Assembly (NCBI RefSeq): GCF_027922005.1
Contig: NZ_BSEV01000001.1
Span: forward strand, 583,638-647,637
Source of the DNA: Streptosporangium carneum
GTDB taxonomy: Bacteria > Actinomycetota > Actinomycetes > Streptosporangiales > Streptosporangiaceae
Direction: 5' to 3'
Length of the DNA: 64,000 nt
A model generated the notes under the pieces. It worked only from the letters and a program-made list of their open reading frames with translations. It had not been told where the DNA came from and ran no database searches. Below, one piece after another: positions 17,314 through 25,651 of the stretch. Position 1 is the first letter of the stretch; each line of letters opens with the position of its first letter. Both the position numbers and the translations under genes were made by a program.

Positions 17314-17544
17314 GAGGGTTGAGCCACAGCGACACGGCCGCGTGCCGCAGGTCGTACGGCCGGGCCGCCAGCGGGGAGACCTGCTGCTCGGAGTCAGCGC
17401 CAGGGGCCGGGCCGCCTTCCATGCCTCGCAGTACGTCCCGATGGAGATCACCCCGCCGCGTGAGGTCCCGAACGGTCGCCCGTCCTCGTGGACGCCGAAC
17501 TCGTCGAGGTGCTCCCGCAGGATGGCCACCAGCTCCGGCGGGAT
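17314..17544 (-). pseudogene. integrase fragment B (C-terminal half)
   Basis: Aligns with integrase positions about 1632-1858 (same strand, about 85% identity), covering DLRHAAVSLWLN back to MAILREHLDEFGVHEDGR. It carries at least one frameshift and ends precisely where fragment A (10134-10214) begins in the intact gene. It lies directly against the 3' end of the SDR gene. Confidence 0.75.
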
Positions 17545-17552
17545 CAGGGAAA

Positions 17553-18350
17553 TCAGGGGACGATGTAGTCCACGTAGCCGCCGTCGACGCGCAACGCGCC
17601 GCCGGTGGTCGCCGAGGCGTGGTCCGAGCTGAGGTAGACCACCATGGCGGCGATCTCGTCCGGCTCGATCAGGCGTTGGATCAGCGATCCCGGCCGGTGC
17701 TGCTTCATGAACTCGGTCTGAGCCCGATCCCAGGGCAGCTCGTCACCGACGAGGGCGCGGACGAAATCCTCCACCCCCTCGGTGTGCGTCGGCCCGGCGA
17801 TCACCGTGTTGACCGTCACGCCCGTACCGGCCGCCGCCTTGGCGAAGCCCCGCGAAACACCGAGCAGCGCCGTCTTCGTCACGCCGTAGTGGACCATCTC
17901 CTCGGGGATCACCAGGGCGGAGTCGCTGGCCATGAACAATGCCCGGCCCCAGCCCCGGTCGCGCATTCCAGGCAGGTAGTGGCGCGTCAGCCGGACGGCC
18001 GACATGACGTTCACGTCCCAGAACCTCTGCCAGGTGTCGTCGTCGACCTCCAGCACTGGTCGCGGAGCGAAGATGCCGAGGTTGTTGACGAGGATGTCCA
18101 CCGAAGGCAGTCGATCGACGACCACGGCGACGCCCTCCGGGGTGGACACGTCGGCTGCCACACCATCGAGCCGCGTGCCCGGCAGCAGCTCCGCGCGTAG
18201 TTCCGCGACCACCGCATCGACGCGTTCGGCGTCGCGACCGTTGATCGTGGTGTCCGCACCCGCAGCGGCCAGCCGCGCGGCGATCACACGACCGATCCCC
18301 TGGGTCGATCCGCTGACGAAGGCCGTCCTGTCAGTGAGGTCAATCAGCAT
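17553..18350 (-). CDS. SDR-family oxidoreductase
   Basis: A 265-aa classical short-chain dehydrogenase from ATG 18350. The cofactor motif SGSTQGIG is at residues 14-21 (TGxxxGxG variant with Ser). NNLGIF replaces the usual NNAG, the catalytic Ser lies in MASDSA, and YGVTK supplies Tyr and Lys. The C-terminus VDGGYVDYIVP is typical. It oxidises or reduces an unknown alcohol/ketone. No operon partner; integrase fragment B touches its 3' end and an IS3 stub lies upstream. Confidence 0.88.
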   Translation of the reverse strand: MLIDLTDRTAFVSGSTQGIGRVIAARLAAAGADTTINGRDAERVDAVVAELRAELLPGTRLDGVAADVSTPEGVAVVVDRLPSVDILVNNLGIFAPRPVLEVDDDTWQRFWDVNVMSAVRLTRHYLPGMRDRGWGRALFMASDSALVIPEEMVHYGVTKTALLGVSRGFAKAAAGTGVTVNTVIAGPTHTEGVEDFVRALVGDELPWDRAQTEFMKQHRPGSLIQRLIEPDEIAAMVVYLSSDHASATTGGALRVDGGYVDYIVP

Positions 18351-18564
18351 GGTTTCATCCCTACCCGGCACTGGAACGACGGCTCGCCAGGGTGAGGGGG
18401 GAGGCCTGATCCATGGCGAAAGTTTCCCGCCCGTTTCCGGTGGTCGGCGACACCGCGGCGGGCGACGGAACCTGACCAGGGGCCGCGGCTCATGGCCTCG
18501 CGCGTAGGAGAAGAGTCTGAGGGTCCTGACCTGCGGAAAGGCTGACGGAAGCCGACAGCTCAGC

Positions 18565-18589
18565 ACGTCACCCCGCGTCGGGGTGACGT
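18565..18589. repeat. perfect 11-bp inverted repeat
   Basis: ACGTCACCCCG (18565-18575), loop CGT, CGGGGTGACGT (18579-18589). It lies 50 bases before the IS3 orfA stub and may be a regulatory hairpin or an insertion-site relic. Confidence 0.6.
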
Positions 18590-18640
18590 CTGGTTCTCCC
18601 CTCGTAGCCTGGAGATCTGACCTGAAGGGGGAGGTCGGAC

Positions 18641-18795
18641 ATGGCAGAGACCAGACGCGGTTTCGATCCGGAGTCTCGGGCGGGCGCGGTGCGCATCGTC
18701 CGGGAGACCGGCGATCCGATCGCTCAGGTCGCCAGAGAGATGGGCGTCAACGCCAACACCCTGTCCGACTGGACACGGGCCGGACCCGACCCGGT
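18641..18795 (+). mobile_element. IS3-family orfA stub (N-terminal HTH only)
   Basis: From ATG 18641, GGGGGAGGTCGGAC upstream gives a ribosome binding site. The frame reads MAETRRGFDPESRAGAVRIV, then RETGDPIAQVAREMGVNANT, then LSDWTR, the helix-turn-helix of IS3 transposase OrfA. Similarity stops near codon 50 and no OrfB with a DDE domain follows. It is a truncated, immobile remnant. Confidence 0.75.
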
Positions 18796-18867
18796 CTCGA
18801 CCCTGGAGAAGGTTCCCCCTGTGTCAGGTCCGCCGTGGTCTCGGAGGAATCCAGCGTGACCTGCGGC

Positions 18868-18921
18868 CCGACAAGTCAGTCCGGACGGGGAACGACATGG
18901 TCGTCCGGACTGACTTGTCGG
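18868..18921. terminator. perfect 20-bp inverted repeat, likely bidirectional terminator
   Basis: Left arm 18868-18887 (CCGACAAGTCAGTCCGGACG) and right arm 18902-18921 are perfectly complementary around a 14-base loop; GTTTCTG follows. It is about 160 bases past the 3' end of the metallo-hydrolase gene, so it may stop transcription from that side. An insertion-element terminal structure is the alternative. Confidence 0.6.
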
Positions 18922-19082
18922 TTTCTGCCTCAGCCAGCCTTGCGCTCGCGGTCACCGTCCACCGATCGACATGACGGTGGGGAGGTCTCCGCCGTCGTCG
19001 GCCACGCTGTCCCACAGCGGTTCGCGCGGGTCGGACGGGAGCTGTCAACGGCCATGAGCGTGTCGGACAGGCGATCGGGACT

Positions 19083-20261
19083 TCAGCGTCCGGACGGCCG
19101 GCCCACTCGCACGCGCTGCAGGTCTTCTCCGACCACGACGGTGCCGTCGTAGTCTCGCCTGATCGTCGACCGCCAGTGTCCGACCGGGAGCTTCGGCGGC
19201 GTGGGCGAGGTGATCGAGAGCGGCACGATGTGCGACAGGGCGAGGGTGCGCGCTCCGGCCCTCGCAGCGATACCACCGATCTCGGTGATATCGGTGTGAC
19301 AGCCACGCAAACCGGTCACCATGAATTCCGCCATGCCGTGGTCCAGCATGCTCTGGCCGTCCATGATCTCGTGCACCAGCACGTTGGTGTTCCGGGCCAG
19401 CTCCACGAGGTTGTCGCTCGGTGTGGTGTCGCCCGAGAATGTGACGCTGCCGTGGTCGGTGTCGAACCGGAAGCCGAACGCCGGGAAGGGCCAGTAGTGG
19501 TTGACCAGGGTGGCGCTCACTCGCACGCGATCGTCCTCGTACATGGTGAAAGGACGCATCCGGGGCGGAGCCGGAAGGTCGGCCGACGCGTTCACCCGAA
19601 GGTCGTGTGGCACGACGATGTCCCGGATATCCGGTCCGAGCCGGGCCCGGATTCCCTGGCTATTCGTCGTGGTGGCGAATCCGGACAGCACTCCGTTGTG
19701 GACATCGGTCATGCCCGGGTGCGGGTTGTCCGGTTGGATCAGCTCCACCCCCGGCATCGGCACCCCGGGCGGCAGGCCCAGCGACGGCGGACCGTAGACG
19801 TGCAGCTGACCGGGGTAGCCGTAGTCGTGTCCGGGCAGTGACCGTCCGAACAGGATCAGCGGGAGGTAGTCGGAGAAGTGGTCGGCGTGGAAGTGGGTCA
19901 CGAACAACGCCCGCAGCATCGCATGGGTCACCCCGGCCGCGTACATTTGCCGGACCACGCCGCTGCCGCAGTCGACCACGTACGCCGCACCGTCGACCAC
20001 CACGACCTGGGAGGTCATCTGCCGGTCCGTCATGGGTACCGGACCACCGCCGGTGCCCAGCAGTACCACGCTCGTACCGGACCAATTCTGCTTGCCCGGC
20101 CCTGGCCTGGCCGATTCCGCGTTCGCCGCGGCGGGGGCGAGCACGGCACCGGCCAAACCGGCCACACTCGCCCCGCCGAGCGCACCGATGCCCTTGAGCA
20201 CGCTGCGCCGCGAGCTGCCCGATCCGGACGTCGCGCAGCAGGAGGACATGGGGAATTTCAT
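19083..20261 (-). CDS. Tat-exported MBL-fold metallo-hydrolase
   Basis: A 392-aa protein with a twin-arginine signal (SSRRSVLKGIGALGGASVAG, residues about 16-35), so it is folded before export. The zinc motif THFHADHFSD near residue 122 is the HxHxDH signature. Later ligands appear in FSGDTTPS and SHIVPL. The overall layout resembles RNase Z/arylsulfatase-type MBL enzymes, but an exported one acts on an extracellular ester or lactone rather than RNA. A short Cys-Cys segment precedes the Tat motif. Monocistronic, with an aldehyde dehydrogenase relic immediately upstream. Confidence 0.85.
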   Translation of the reverse strand: MKFPMSSCCATSGSGSSRRSVLKGIGALGGASVAGLAGAVLAPAAANAESARPGPGKQNWSGTSVVLLGTGGGPVPMTDRQMTSQVVVVDGAAYVVDCGSGVVRQMYAAGVTHAMLRALFVTHFHADHFSDYLPLILFGRSLPGHDYGYPGQLHVYGPPSLGLPPGVPMPGVELIQPDNPHPGMTDVHNGVLSGFATTTNSQGIRARLGPDIRDIVVPHDLRVNASADLPAPPRMRPFTMYEDDRVRVSATLVNHYWPFPAFGFRFDTDHGSVTFSGDTTPSDNLVELARNTNVLVHEIMDGQSMLDHGMAEFMVTGLRGCHTDITEIGGIAARAGARTLALSHIVPLSITSPTPPKLPVGHWRSTIRRDYDGTVVVGEDLQRVRVGRPSGR

Positions 20262-20327
20262 ATGACACCACTTCTTTCGACAGCGGCACCGATGCCGCCT
20301 TTGATACGCGGAAAGGGCACGAGTGAG

Positions 20328-20478
20328 CGTGCTGACGCGCCAGCGCGGGTGCGACGGAGCGCATCGCGAGCATGAGCGGGGCGTTCCACGGCGTGATCAC
20401 CCCGACGACCCCGACAGGCACCCGGCGAGTGCTCGGCACGGAGGCGTCCTCGTGCGGTGGCAGCTCGTCGTAGGGCAC
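20328..20478 (-). pseudogene. aldehyde dehydrogenase fragment
   Basis: On the minus strand, PYDELPPHEDASVPSTRRVP followed by VGVVGVITPWNAPLMLAMRS and VAPALA is the conserved N-terminal third of aldehyde dehydrogenases (GVITPWN is the cofactor-site motif). Only about 50 codons survive, and both ends are cut. The catalytic Cys and Glu are absent. Confidence 0.7.
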
Positions 20479-20480
20479 GT

Positions 20481-20817
20481 CTCACACTCCGTTTCCGAAC
20501 ACAGGGCGTCCTCGGACGTCGACTGTGGCCGCCGATGCTACGTGCCGCAGACCACGGAGCACCTCGCCTGCCGTGTCCTAATCTCAGGCCGGATGATGCG
20601 ACACCGTGTCTGAGAAGGAGGCGAGGGCATGGCGCTGGACGACGCGGTCCACCCCCTCGCGGGGCCGGCGCCTTCTGCGCAGTGTGAGAGGGGGCGCGAG
20701 ATGCTTCCTTCCTGGTCAGAGCTCCTGTCGTCGCGCACAACGCAGTTCTCCTGAAAACTGCTGGGGCCGGTCGATGAGAACTGACGGCGTCACGGGAGCT
20801 CTCACCGCCGTCGAGGT
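20481..20817. other. gap with a third tRNA-Ser-like scar
   Basis: No gene is seen. At 20711-20772, CCTGGTCAGAG...CGCAGTTCTC-CTGAAAACTGCTGGGGCCGG repeats the 5' part of the att-like unit at 8260-8318, but the T arm and acceptor are gone. It is a more decayed member of the same family. Confidence 0.5.
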
Positions 20818-21468
20818 CTATCCGCCGGACACGAACGCCAGGATGTCGCCTACCGCGTCGCGCAGGCTTTCGAAGTGACGGTGCGCTCCGTCCGCGGCGA
20901 CAGGTGTGTTGACGTTCCACACGGTCATCCCCGCCCGCAGCCCGGCCTGCACGCCGGAAGGAGCGTCCTCGACGACCAGGCAGTGTTCCGGTGTGACACC
21001 GAACCGCCCGGCGGCCAGGAGATAGGGGGCGGGAGACGGCTTGCCCTGCTCGACCGCGGCCGCGTCCACGATCACCTCCGGCATCGGTAACCGGGTACGA
21101 AGGAAACGTCCGCGGACTCGGTGAGCGTAGTTCGAGGTCACCAACGCCCATGATCCCGGCGGCAGGCCGTACAGCAGTTCCGATGCTCCGTCGAAGGCCG
21201 CGTAGACGCCGGATCGCACGTCCTCGTCCTCCAACTCGTGAAGCACGGTCAAGCAGGTGTGAGGATCCCGGTCCGGTGCGACGGCGGCGAAGGTCTCCGT
21301 CGGCCGGGTTCGAAGCGCCACACGGTAGACCTCCTCGGGATCCAGGCCATGCCGCACCGCCCACGTCTCCCAGACGCGACGCTGGTTGTCCAGGGCATCG
21401 ATCAACGTGCCGTCGACGTCGAAGAGGACACGTCTCCCAGGTCTTGGGGGTTGATGAGCGGCGGACAC
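20818..21468 (-). CDS. HAD-family hydrolase (beta-phosphoglucomutase-like)
   Basis: A 216-aa haloacid-dehalogenase hydrolase. All four motifs are present: FDVDGTLID (nucleophile Asp, residues about 16-24), VTSNY (Thr/Ser), KPSPAPYL (Lys) and VVEDAPSGVQAG (acidic pair). A helical cap follows motif I. Start GTG 21468 is chosen because a promoter (TTGACA 21498-21503, 17-bp spacer, -10 21475-21480) ends six bases before it, giving a leaderless mRNA; the longer frame from TTG 21513 would begin inside that promoter. The substrate is probably a sugar phosphate or similar. Confidence 0.82.
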   Translation of the reverse strand: MSAAHQPPRPGRRVLFDVDGTLIDALDNQRRVWETWAVRHGLDPEEVYRVALRTRPTETFAAVAPDRDPHTCLTVLHELEDEDVRSGVYAAFDGASELLYGLPPGSWALVTSNYAHRVRGRFLRTRLPMPEVIVDAAAVEQGKPSPAPYLLAAGRFGVTPEHCLVVEDAPSGVQAGLRAGMTVWNVNTPVAADGAHRHFESLRDAVGDILAFVSGG

Positions 21469-21474
21469 GCGTTG

Positions 21475-21503
21475 ATCATGTGCAACCACCGGGGCGGTGT
21501 CAA
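21475..21503 (-). promoter_or_regulatory. leaderless promoter of the HAD gene
   Basis: Minus-strand -35 TTGACA and -10 CATGAT are separated by 17 bp, and GTG 21468 follows at leaderless distance. Confidence 0.6.
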
Positions 21504-21604
21504 AGCTCGGCAACGCCGCTCGACGTGTGCTGGAGCTGACGTACGAATCGTGTCGCAGTCACTTGCGAAGCGACAAAGGGGTCCCGCGACGTAGGCTCCC
21601 GTTC

Positions 21605-21830
21605 ATGACCTCGCGCCGGGCCGATGTCTACACCTCGGTCTCAACGTGGCAGCAGCCTCATCCCGCCCCCACCTCACCCGAGCGCACCGCGCTGGTCAAA
21701 CGGGTCGCCGACCGCGTTCTGGCGCTCGGTGACGGACGGCTCCGGGTGGGCGTCGACGGGCCGACCGCGGTGGGCAAGACAAGCTTCGGTCACGAGCTCG
21801 CCGAGCAGATCAGCAGAGCGGGCGGATCAC
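21605..21830 (+). pseudogene. uridine kinase, 5' stub
   Basis: From ATG 21605 the protein begins MTSRRADVYTSV and reaches RVGVDGPTAVGKTSFGHELA, the Walker A region of actinobacterial uridine kinases. After EQISRAG the sequence no longer matches: the expected Asp-Asp-Phe substrate motif and the rest of the kinase are absent. The frame happens to stay open into the following gene, which creates an apparent 600-aa fusion. I treat it as a truncated relic abutting unrelated DNA. Confidence 0.65.
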
Positions 21831-21925
21831 GCAGGGCTGATCGCCTGTCGAGGTCGGCCCGTCTTGCGGCCCTGTTCTCTCGCCGGCCCCGGCGCCACCT
21901 GATGGGCTACCCCATAATGGGGGTC

Positions 21926-23383
21926 GTGCCCGGATTTGATCACGATGCGCGAGCGATTCTGGCGGAACTGTACGCGTCACTGGATCAACGGCGACGACCT
22001 GAGGACATCGCTGATTTGATCTTGAGGGCCAATCTGGCACTGGAACCAGATGGGCAGGGCCTGACGAATCGGGAGCGCGCACTGCTGGAGCGGGCGGCGG
22101 CCAATTCGGGACGGCGACGCGGGTATGTGACCTCGATGAATGAGGATTTCGCCCGGCCTGTCGGTGGGGCACGGCAGGTGGCGGCCACGGCGCGACTGTT
22201 CGAGGTGCCCGACGGATCGGCCACGGTGGACACCGACACGCCGGATGCGCTCATGGCGTTCGCCGCGCAGGTGGGAAGTGAGGTCGGCTGGACTCCGGGT
22301 CACAGCGATTTCCTTGCTGATCGGCTGGATCGGAGGAAACGGGAAGCAGCCGGTATGGAGGTGTCGAAACGACAGTACAACCGGCGGTTTCGTGCGCTGC
22401 GGCGGCTGGAGGCCAAAGCCGGCACACTGCGCGGTGAACAGGACAAGAGACGTCTGACGCTGCTCGGCCGATCAGGGCTCGCGGCCCGGATCACGCTGGA
22501 GCGGTTCCAGAGCGACCCCGCTGCGGCGTACTTCGTGGCCTACTACGTGGCCCGGCGCAATCTGCGCCGCGAGTTCTCACTGTCGGGCAGGGGAAATCCG
22601 TTCGACGAGGTCGCTGAGATGCTGCTACGCCGGTGCGGGAACGGGACGGACTGGTGGATGATCTCGTTGGTGTACACGGCCGCCCAGGTACTGGCGCGGC
22701 TGAGCGACACCGAGCGGGGGCAGTTGCTGGGGATGTGGTCGGCGGCCATGCGGGAATGCGCGGATCTGCTGGAGGAACTGTGGGAGCGCAGTGACTTCGA
22801 CCGCGAGGAAATGGTGGTGTACCGAGGAGACGACTCCACCACCTGGAACCTCATGGCGCAGGCGTACAACATCGCCCGGTTGTCATGGCTCGATTGCCTG
22901 GCGGCGATGGGGGCGCTTCATCTGCTGGATGTGGCATGCCCGGGCAAGGTGATGCGGCTGATGGCCTACGACCTGGTGCGTTGGCACCGCAGTACAGGCT
23001 CTGACGTGGACCCGGACACCCTCGTATGGACGCGGCTGCCCCTGCCGTGGGATGTGCTCAACGGGAGAGCCTCCTGCACCCGGCAGCAGGTGGAGATGGT
23101 CTGCCTGCGCGCCGGGATCACTGCGAGCCAGCGTGGATGGACCGCGCCACGCCCGAAGCGCAGCGTGCCGCTCTTCCAACTGACGCCCGAACTGGTGCAC
23201 GGGGTCACGGTCGCCGACCCCGTATGGGCGTCACTGCTGCGCAGCGCCGGAGTGTTCAGCGGCAAACGCGTCAAGCCGGGCCGCGATGCGGAGATCGCCC
23301 ATGCGCTTGGTTCCGGTGTGGTGACCGGGGAACTGCCGGCTCCACCGGAAACCGGTGGCGGCCCCGGCACCGGCCGACCATAA
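21926..23383 (+). CDS. unrecognised 485-aa protein linked to an unusual tRNA
   Basis: I do not recognise the family. GTG 21926 is proposed as a leaderless start because CATAAT (21913-21918) lies seven bases upstream; ATG 21902 is the alternative, and the frame also reads through from the uridine kinase stub. The protein is soluble and mostly helical. An N-terminal block (ADLILRANLALE...NRERALLERAAANSGRRRGY, then VTSMNEDFARP) precedes a basic segment KRQYNRRFRALRRLEAKAG that could bind nucleic acid. Aromatic-rich helices (YFVAYYVARRNLRREF; DWWMISLVYTAAQVL; LSWLDCLAAMGALHLLDV) and a tail with WTRLPLPWDVLNGRASCTRQ follow. No catalytic motif is visible. GC content looks lower than the neighbours. 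A tRNA gene begins 11 bases after the stop. Confidence 0.65.
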   Translation: MPGFDHDARAILAELYASLDQRRRPEDIADLILRANLALEPDGQGLTNRERALLERAAANSGRRRGYVTSMNEDFARPVGGARQVAATARLFEVPDGSATVDTDTPDALMAFAAQVGSEVGWTPGHSDFLADRLDRRKREAAGMEVSKRQYNRRFRALRRLEAKAGTLRGEQDKRRLTLLGRSGLAARITLERFQSDPAAAYFVAYYVARRNLRREFSLSGRGNPFDEVAEMLLRRCGNGTDWWMISLVYTAAQVLARLSDTERGQLLGMWSAAMRECADLLEELWERSDFDREEMVVYRGDDSTTWNLMAQAYNIARLSWLDCLAAMGALHLLDVACPGKVMRLMAYDLVRWHRSTGSDVDPDTLVWTRLPLPWDVLNGRASCTRQQVEMVCLRAGITASQRGWTAPRPKRSVPLFQLTPELVHGVTVADPVWASLLRSAGVFSGKRVKPGRDAEIAHALGSGVVTGELPAPPETGGGPGTGRP

Positions 23384-23394
23384 TGATCAAAGGC

Positions 23395-23468
23395 TTCGCC
23401 GTAGCTCAGTGGTAGAGCGCCCGGCTCGTCATTCCGGGTGGACGCCGGTTCGAGCCCGGTCGGCGAAG
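23395..23468 (+). tRNA. tRNA with a 9-nt anticodon loop, isotype uncertain
   Basis: A complete cloverleaf: acceptor TTCGCCG/CGGCGAA (extendable to 10 bp through GGC/GCC outside it), U8-A9, D arm GCTCAGTGGTAGAGC, base 26 G, anticodon stem CCCGG/CCGGG, variable TGGAC, T arm GCCGG-TTCGAGC-CCGGT and discriminator G. The only departure is the anticodon loop CTCGTCATT, which has nine bases rather than seven. Reading by U33 gives CGT (Thr); CAT and GTC can also be framed. No CCA is encoded in register (CCCA follows). It is probably co-transcribed with the preceding gene. Confidence 0.7.
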
Positions 23469-23765
23469 CCCATTTCGGTGCGACCCGGGACGCCCGGGTC
23501 CCTGGCGGTCGGGTCGCCTGCGACGCGCGATTCCGGGAGCCGTCCTGGGAGCCGACCAGAGGGACGATCACGAACCTGGTTGGACTCCTCCGAACAGCTG
23601 AATCATCTGGAGACCCTACGGCGGATCGGCCTGAACGGCCTTGGACGTCGTTCGGGGACCTGCGGATCAGAAGGCGGGACCGTGCCACTCGACCCAGGAG
23701 CGCAGCCGATGGAGGATCTCGTGTAGACGGGCGTCATCGGCGAGGCCGGGAGGTGCCCAACGCCG
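23469..23765. other. intergenic, no gene seen
   Basis: No supported frame. On the minus strand, about 23675-23725 reads LHEILHRLRSWVEWHGPAF before a stop, which could be the tail of a lost gene. Confidence 0.4.
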
Positions 23766-24737
23766 TCAGATCAGAAGCAGGGTCTTACCCAGGGCACGGC
23801 GTGACTCGATCGCGGCGTGTGCGTCCGCGGCGCGCTCCAGGGGGAAGGTCTGCCCGATGATCGGCCTGATCCGGCCCGCCACCGCCGCCGACATCACGTG
23901 CTCAGCCCAGTCCCGCATCTGTGGCCCGAAGCCGAAGAGCTGCTCGATCCCGATCACCCTGACTCCGCGCCGTCGCGCCTGAGCAGGGTCGATCGCTGTG
24001 ACCTCGCCGCTGGAGGCACCGTGGACGGAGAAGCGGCCACCGTCCGCCGTCACCTCGAACGCGGTCCGCCCGATCTCTCCACCGACCCCGTCGAACACCA
24101 CGTCGGGCCCCGCGCCACCGGTCGCCTCGCGTACCTGCTTCGCCCAGTCCGGATCGGAGTAGTCGACCACGGCAGCCGCGCCCAGATCGCGAACCAGGTC
24201 CAGTTTCCCCGCGCCGCGCGCGGCTCCGACGACTTTGGCGCCGGCTGCCCGAGCCAACTGCACCAGCAGAGTGCCGACACCTCCGGCCGCCGCCTCGACC
24301 AGCACCCACTCCCCGGGAAGGATCCGGGCACCCTCCACCAGGCCCGACGCGGTGCTGCCGTCGGTGTGCAGGGCGGTGGCCTCGGGCAGCCCCAGCCCTT
24401 CGGGCACCGGGATCAGGTTCTCCACGACGGTCACCGCACGCTCGGCGAAGCCGCCGGTCTCCCCGATGTCGGCGATGACGCGTCGTCCGGACCAGCTCGG
24501 ATCCACGCCCTCCCCGACCGAGCTCACCCGGCCGGCCACCGTACCGCCCGGCACGTACGGCAGTGCGGGCCTGCTGTGCCACCTGTCGACACCACGCCGG
24601 ATCTGCGTCTCGACGAACGTCATGCCCGCGACGGACACGTCGACCACCACCTGCTCCGGTCCGGCGACCGGGTCCGGCGCCTCGCTCGGAACCAGCACCT
24701 CAGGACCCCCGAAACGCGTCACCTGCACCACTCGCAC
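23766..24737 (-). CDS. zinc-binding-type alcohol dehydrogenase / quinone oxidoreductase
   Basis: A 323-aa medium-chain reductase. The GroES-like half begins MRVVQVTRFGGPEVL. The nucleotide motif AAAGGVGTLLVQLARAAGAK (residues about 149-168) is the quinone oxidoreductase (QOR/ZADH) version, and the cysteines needed for catalytic zinc are absent, so it is a zinc-free NADPH:quinone or enone reductase. A SoxR-like operator overlaps its promoter (24785-24814), which fits a role in redox-cycling or electrophile stress. Monocistronic. Confidence 0.88.
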   Translation of the reverse strand: MRVVQVTRFGGPEVLVPSEAPDPVAGPEQVVVDVSVAGMTFVETQIRRGVDRWHSRPALPYVPGGTVAGRVSSVGEGVDPSWSGRRVIADIGETGGFAERAVTVVENLIPVPEGLGLPEATALHTDGSTASGLVEGARILPGEWVLVEAAAGGVGTLLVQLARAAGAKVVGAARGAGKLDLVRDLGAAAVVDYSDPDWAKQVREATGGAGPDVVFDGVGGEIGRTAFEVTADGGRFSVHGASSGEVTAIDPAQARRRGVRVIGIEQLFGFGPQMRDWAEHVMSAAVAGRIRPIIGQTFPLERAADAHAAIESRRALGKTLLLI

Positions 24738-24784
24738 GTCAATCGCTCCCCTGCGCTCAGCTTGTCCGGCACCGGCGCAGAGAA

Positions 24785-24814
24785 GTCTTCAACCTCAATC
24801 GAAGTCGAGGTCAA
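24785..24814 (-). promoter_or_regulatory. SoxR-like operator/promoter of the quinone oxidoreductase gene
   Basis: ACCTCAA-N6-TCGAGGT (24792-24811) matches the SoxR consensus ACCTCAA-N6-TTGAGGT with one mismatch. Minus-strand -35 TTGACC (24809-24814) overlaps it and AAGACT (24785-24790) is a candidate -10, about 48 bases before the start codon, with the long spacer typical of MerR-family promoters. No soxR gene lies in the window. Confidence 0.65.
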
Positions 24815-25160
24815 GGGATCACTTCCGCGGCGTACGGCTTCGAACCCTCCGCAGACGAGCCGAGCCCGCCTACGGCGACGCCCTGCGCGTCCCGCTGGGG
24901 CCACGTCTTTCGGGGCTTCACCCGACCCCCAGGTGAAGAGTGGTTCCTTCCAGCGTCTTCCCAGCTCAGCGACCAGGCGCGATGGAGACTTCCTGAGCTG
25001 ACGGTGTGGGTTCGGCTCCCGTCACCCGCCCCAAGCTCCCTCATCGCACCGAGCCAGGTCTTCGACCAGGAGACGCGCCAGTCCTTCCTCAAGCCTCAAG
25101 TCGATTTTCATGCTGACGGCGCGGGTCCGATTTCTTCATGCTCGAGGGCGGCGTGAAATC
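24815..25160. other. gap with a possible tRNA T-arm scar
   Basis: No gene is seen. At about 24995-25035, GTGGG-TTCGGCT-CCCGT followed by CACCCGCCCC resembles a T arm and acceptor strand without the rest of a tRNA, probably another integration footprint. Confidence 0.35.
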
Positions 25161-25201
25161 GCATGTCGCCGAACTGGACGTCTCTGGCATACTCCGCCGA
25201 T

Positions 25202-25651
25202 GTGACAACTGATTCTGTCGCCACTCTGACCGTCGGCGATCGCGATCCCGAGCTGAGCAAGCGGCTCGACGACGCGCTGACCGCCTTCAACGCCGCCGTC
25301 ACAGGCGTGTCCGAACAGGGATCTTTCTTCGTCAAGGTCATTGACGAGGACGGAGAACTGGTAGGCGGGCTGACCGCCTGGACCTGGGGAGGCCTCTGCG
25401 GTATCGCGATGCTGTGGGTGCGGGAAGACCGTCGCAAGGACGGATGGGGCAGCAAGATCCTTCAGGCCGCCGAGGCCGAGGCGCTACGGCGCGGCTGCGA
25501 CCGTGTCGCGGTTTCATCGTTCACCTTCCAGGCTCCCGGCTTCTATCAGCGGCACGGCTACGAAGAGACCGGCCGGATGCTCGGGATCCCCGGCGGGCAC
25601 GAAGACGTGCACATGTTCAAATCTCTGACGGGTCCTTCCGAGGCCAAATGA
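25202..25651 (+). CDS. GNAT-family N-acetyltransferase
   Basis: A 149-aa acetyltransferase. GTG 25202 is chosen because a -10-like GCATACT lies about nine bases before it (leaderless). The acetyl-CoA site is MLWVREDRRKDGWGSKILQA (V-x-x-x-x-R/Q-x-x-G-x-G/S variant), followed by AEALRRGCDRVAVSSFTFQA and FYQRHGYEE, the standard strand 5/helix 4 region. It probably acetylates a small amine or peptide amine; the substrate is unknown. Confidence 0.85.
   Translation: MTTDSVATLTVGDRDPELSKRLDDALTAFNAAVTGVSEQGSFFVKVIDEDGELVGGLTAWTWGGLCGIAMLWVREDRRKDGWGSKILQAAEAEALRRGCDRVAVSSFTFQAPGFYQRHGYEETGRMLGIPGGHEDVHMFKSLTGPSEAK

Noticed and set aside
20258..21364. A 368-codon minus-strand frame
   Set aside because: Arg/Gly-rich shadow spanning the aldehyde dehydrogenase relic and the HAD gene out of frame.
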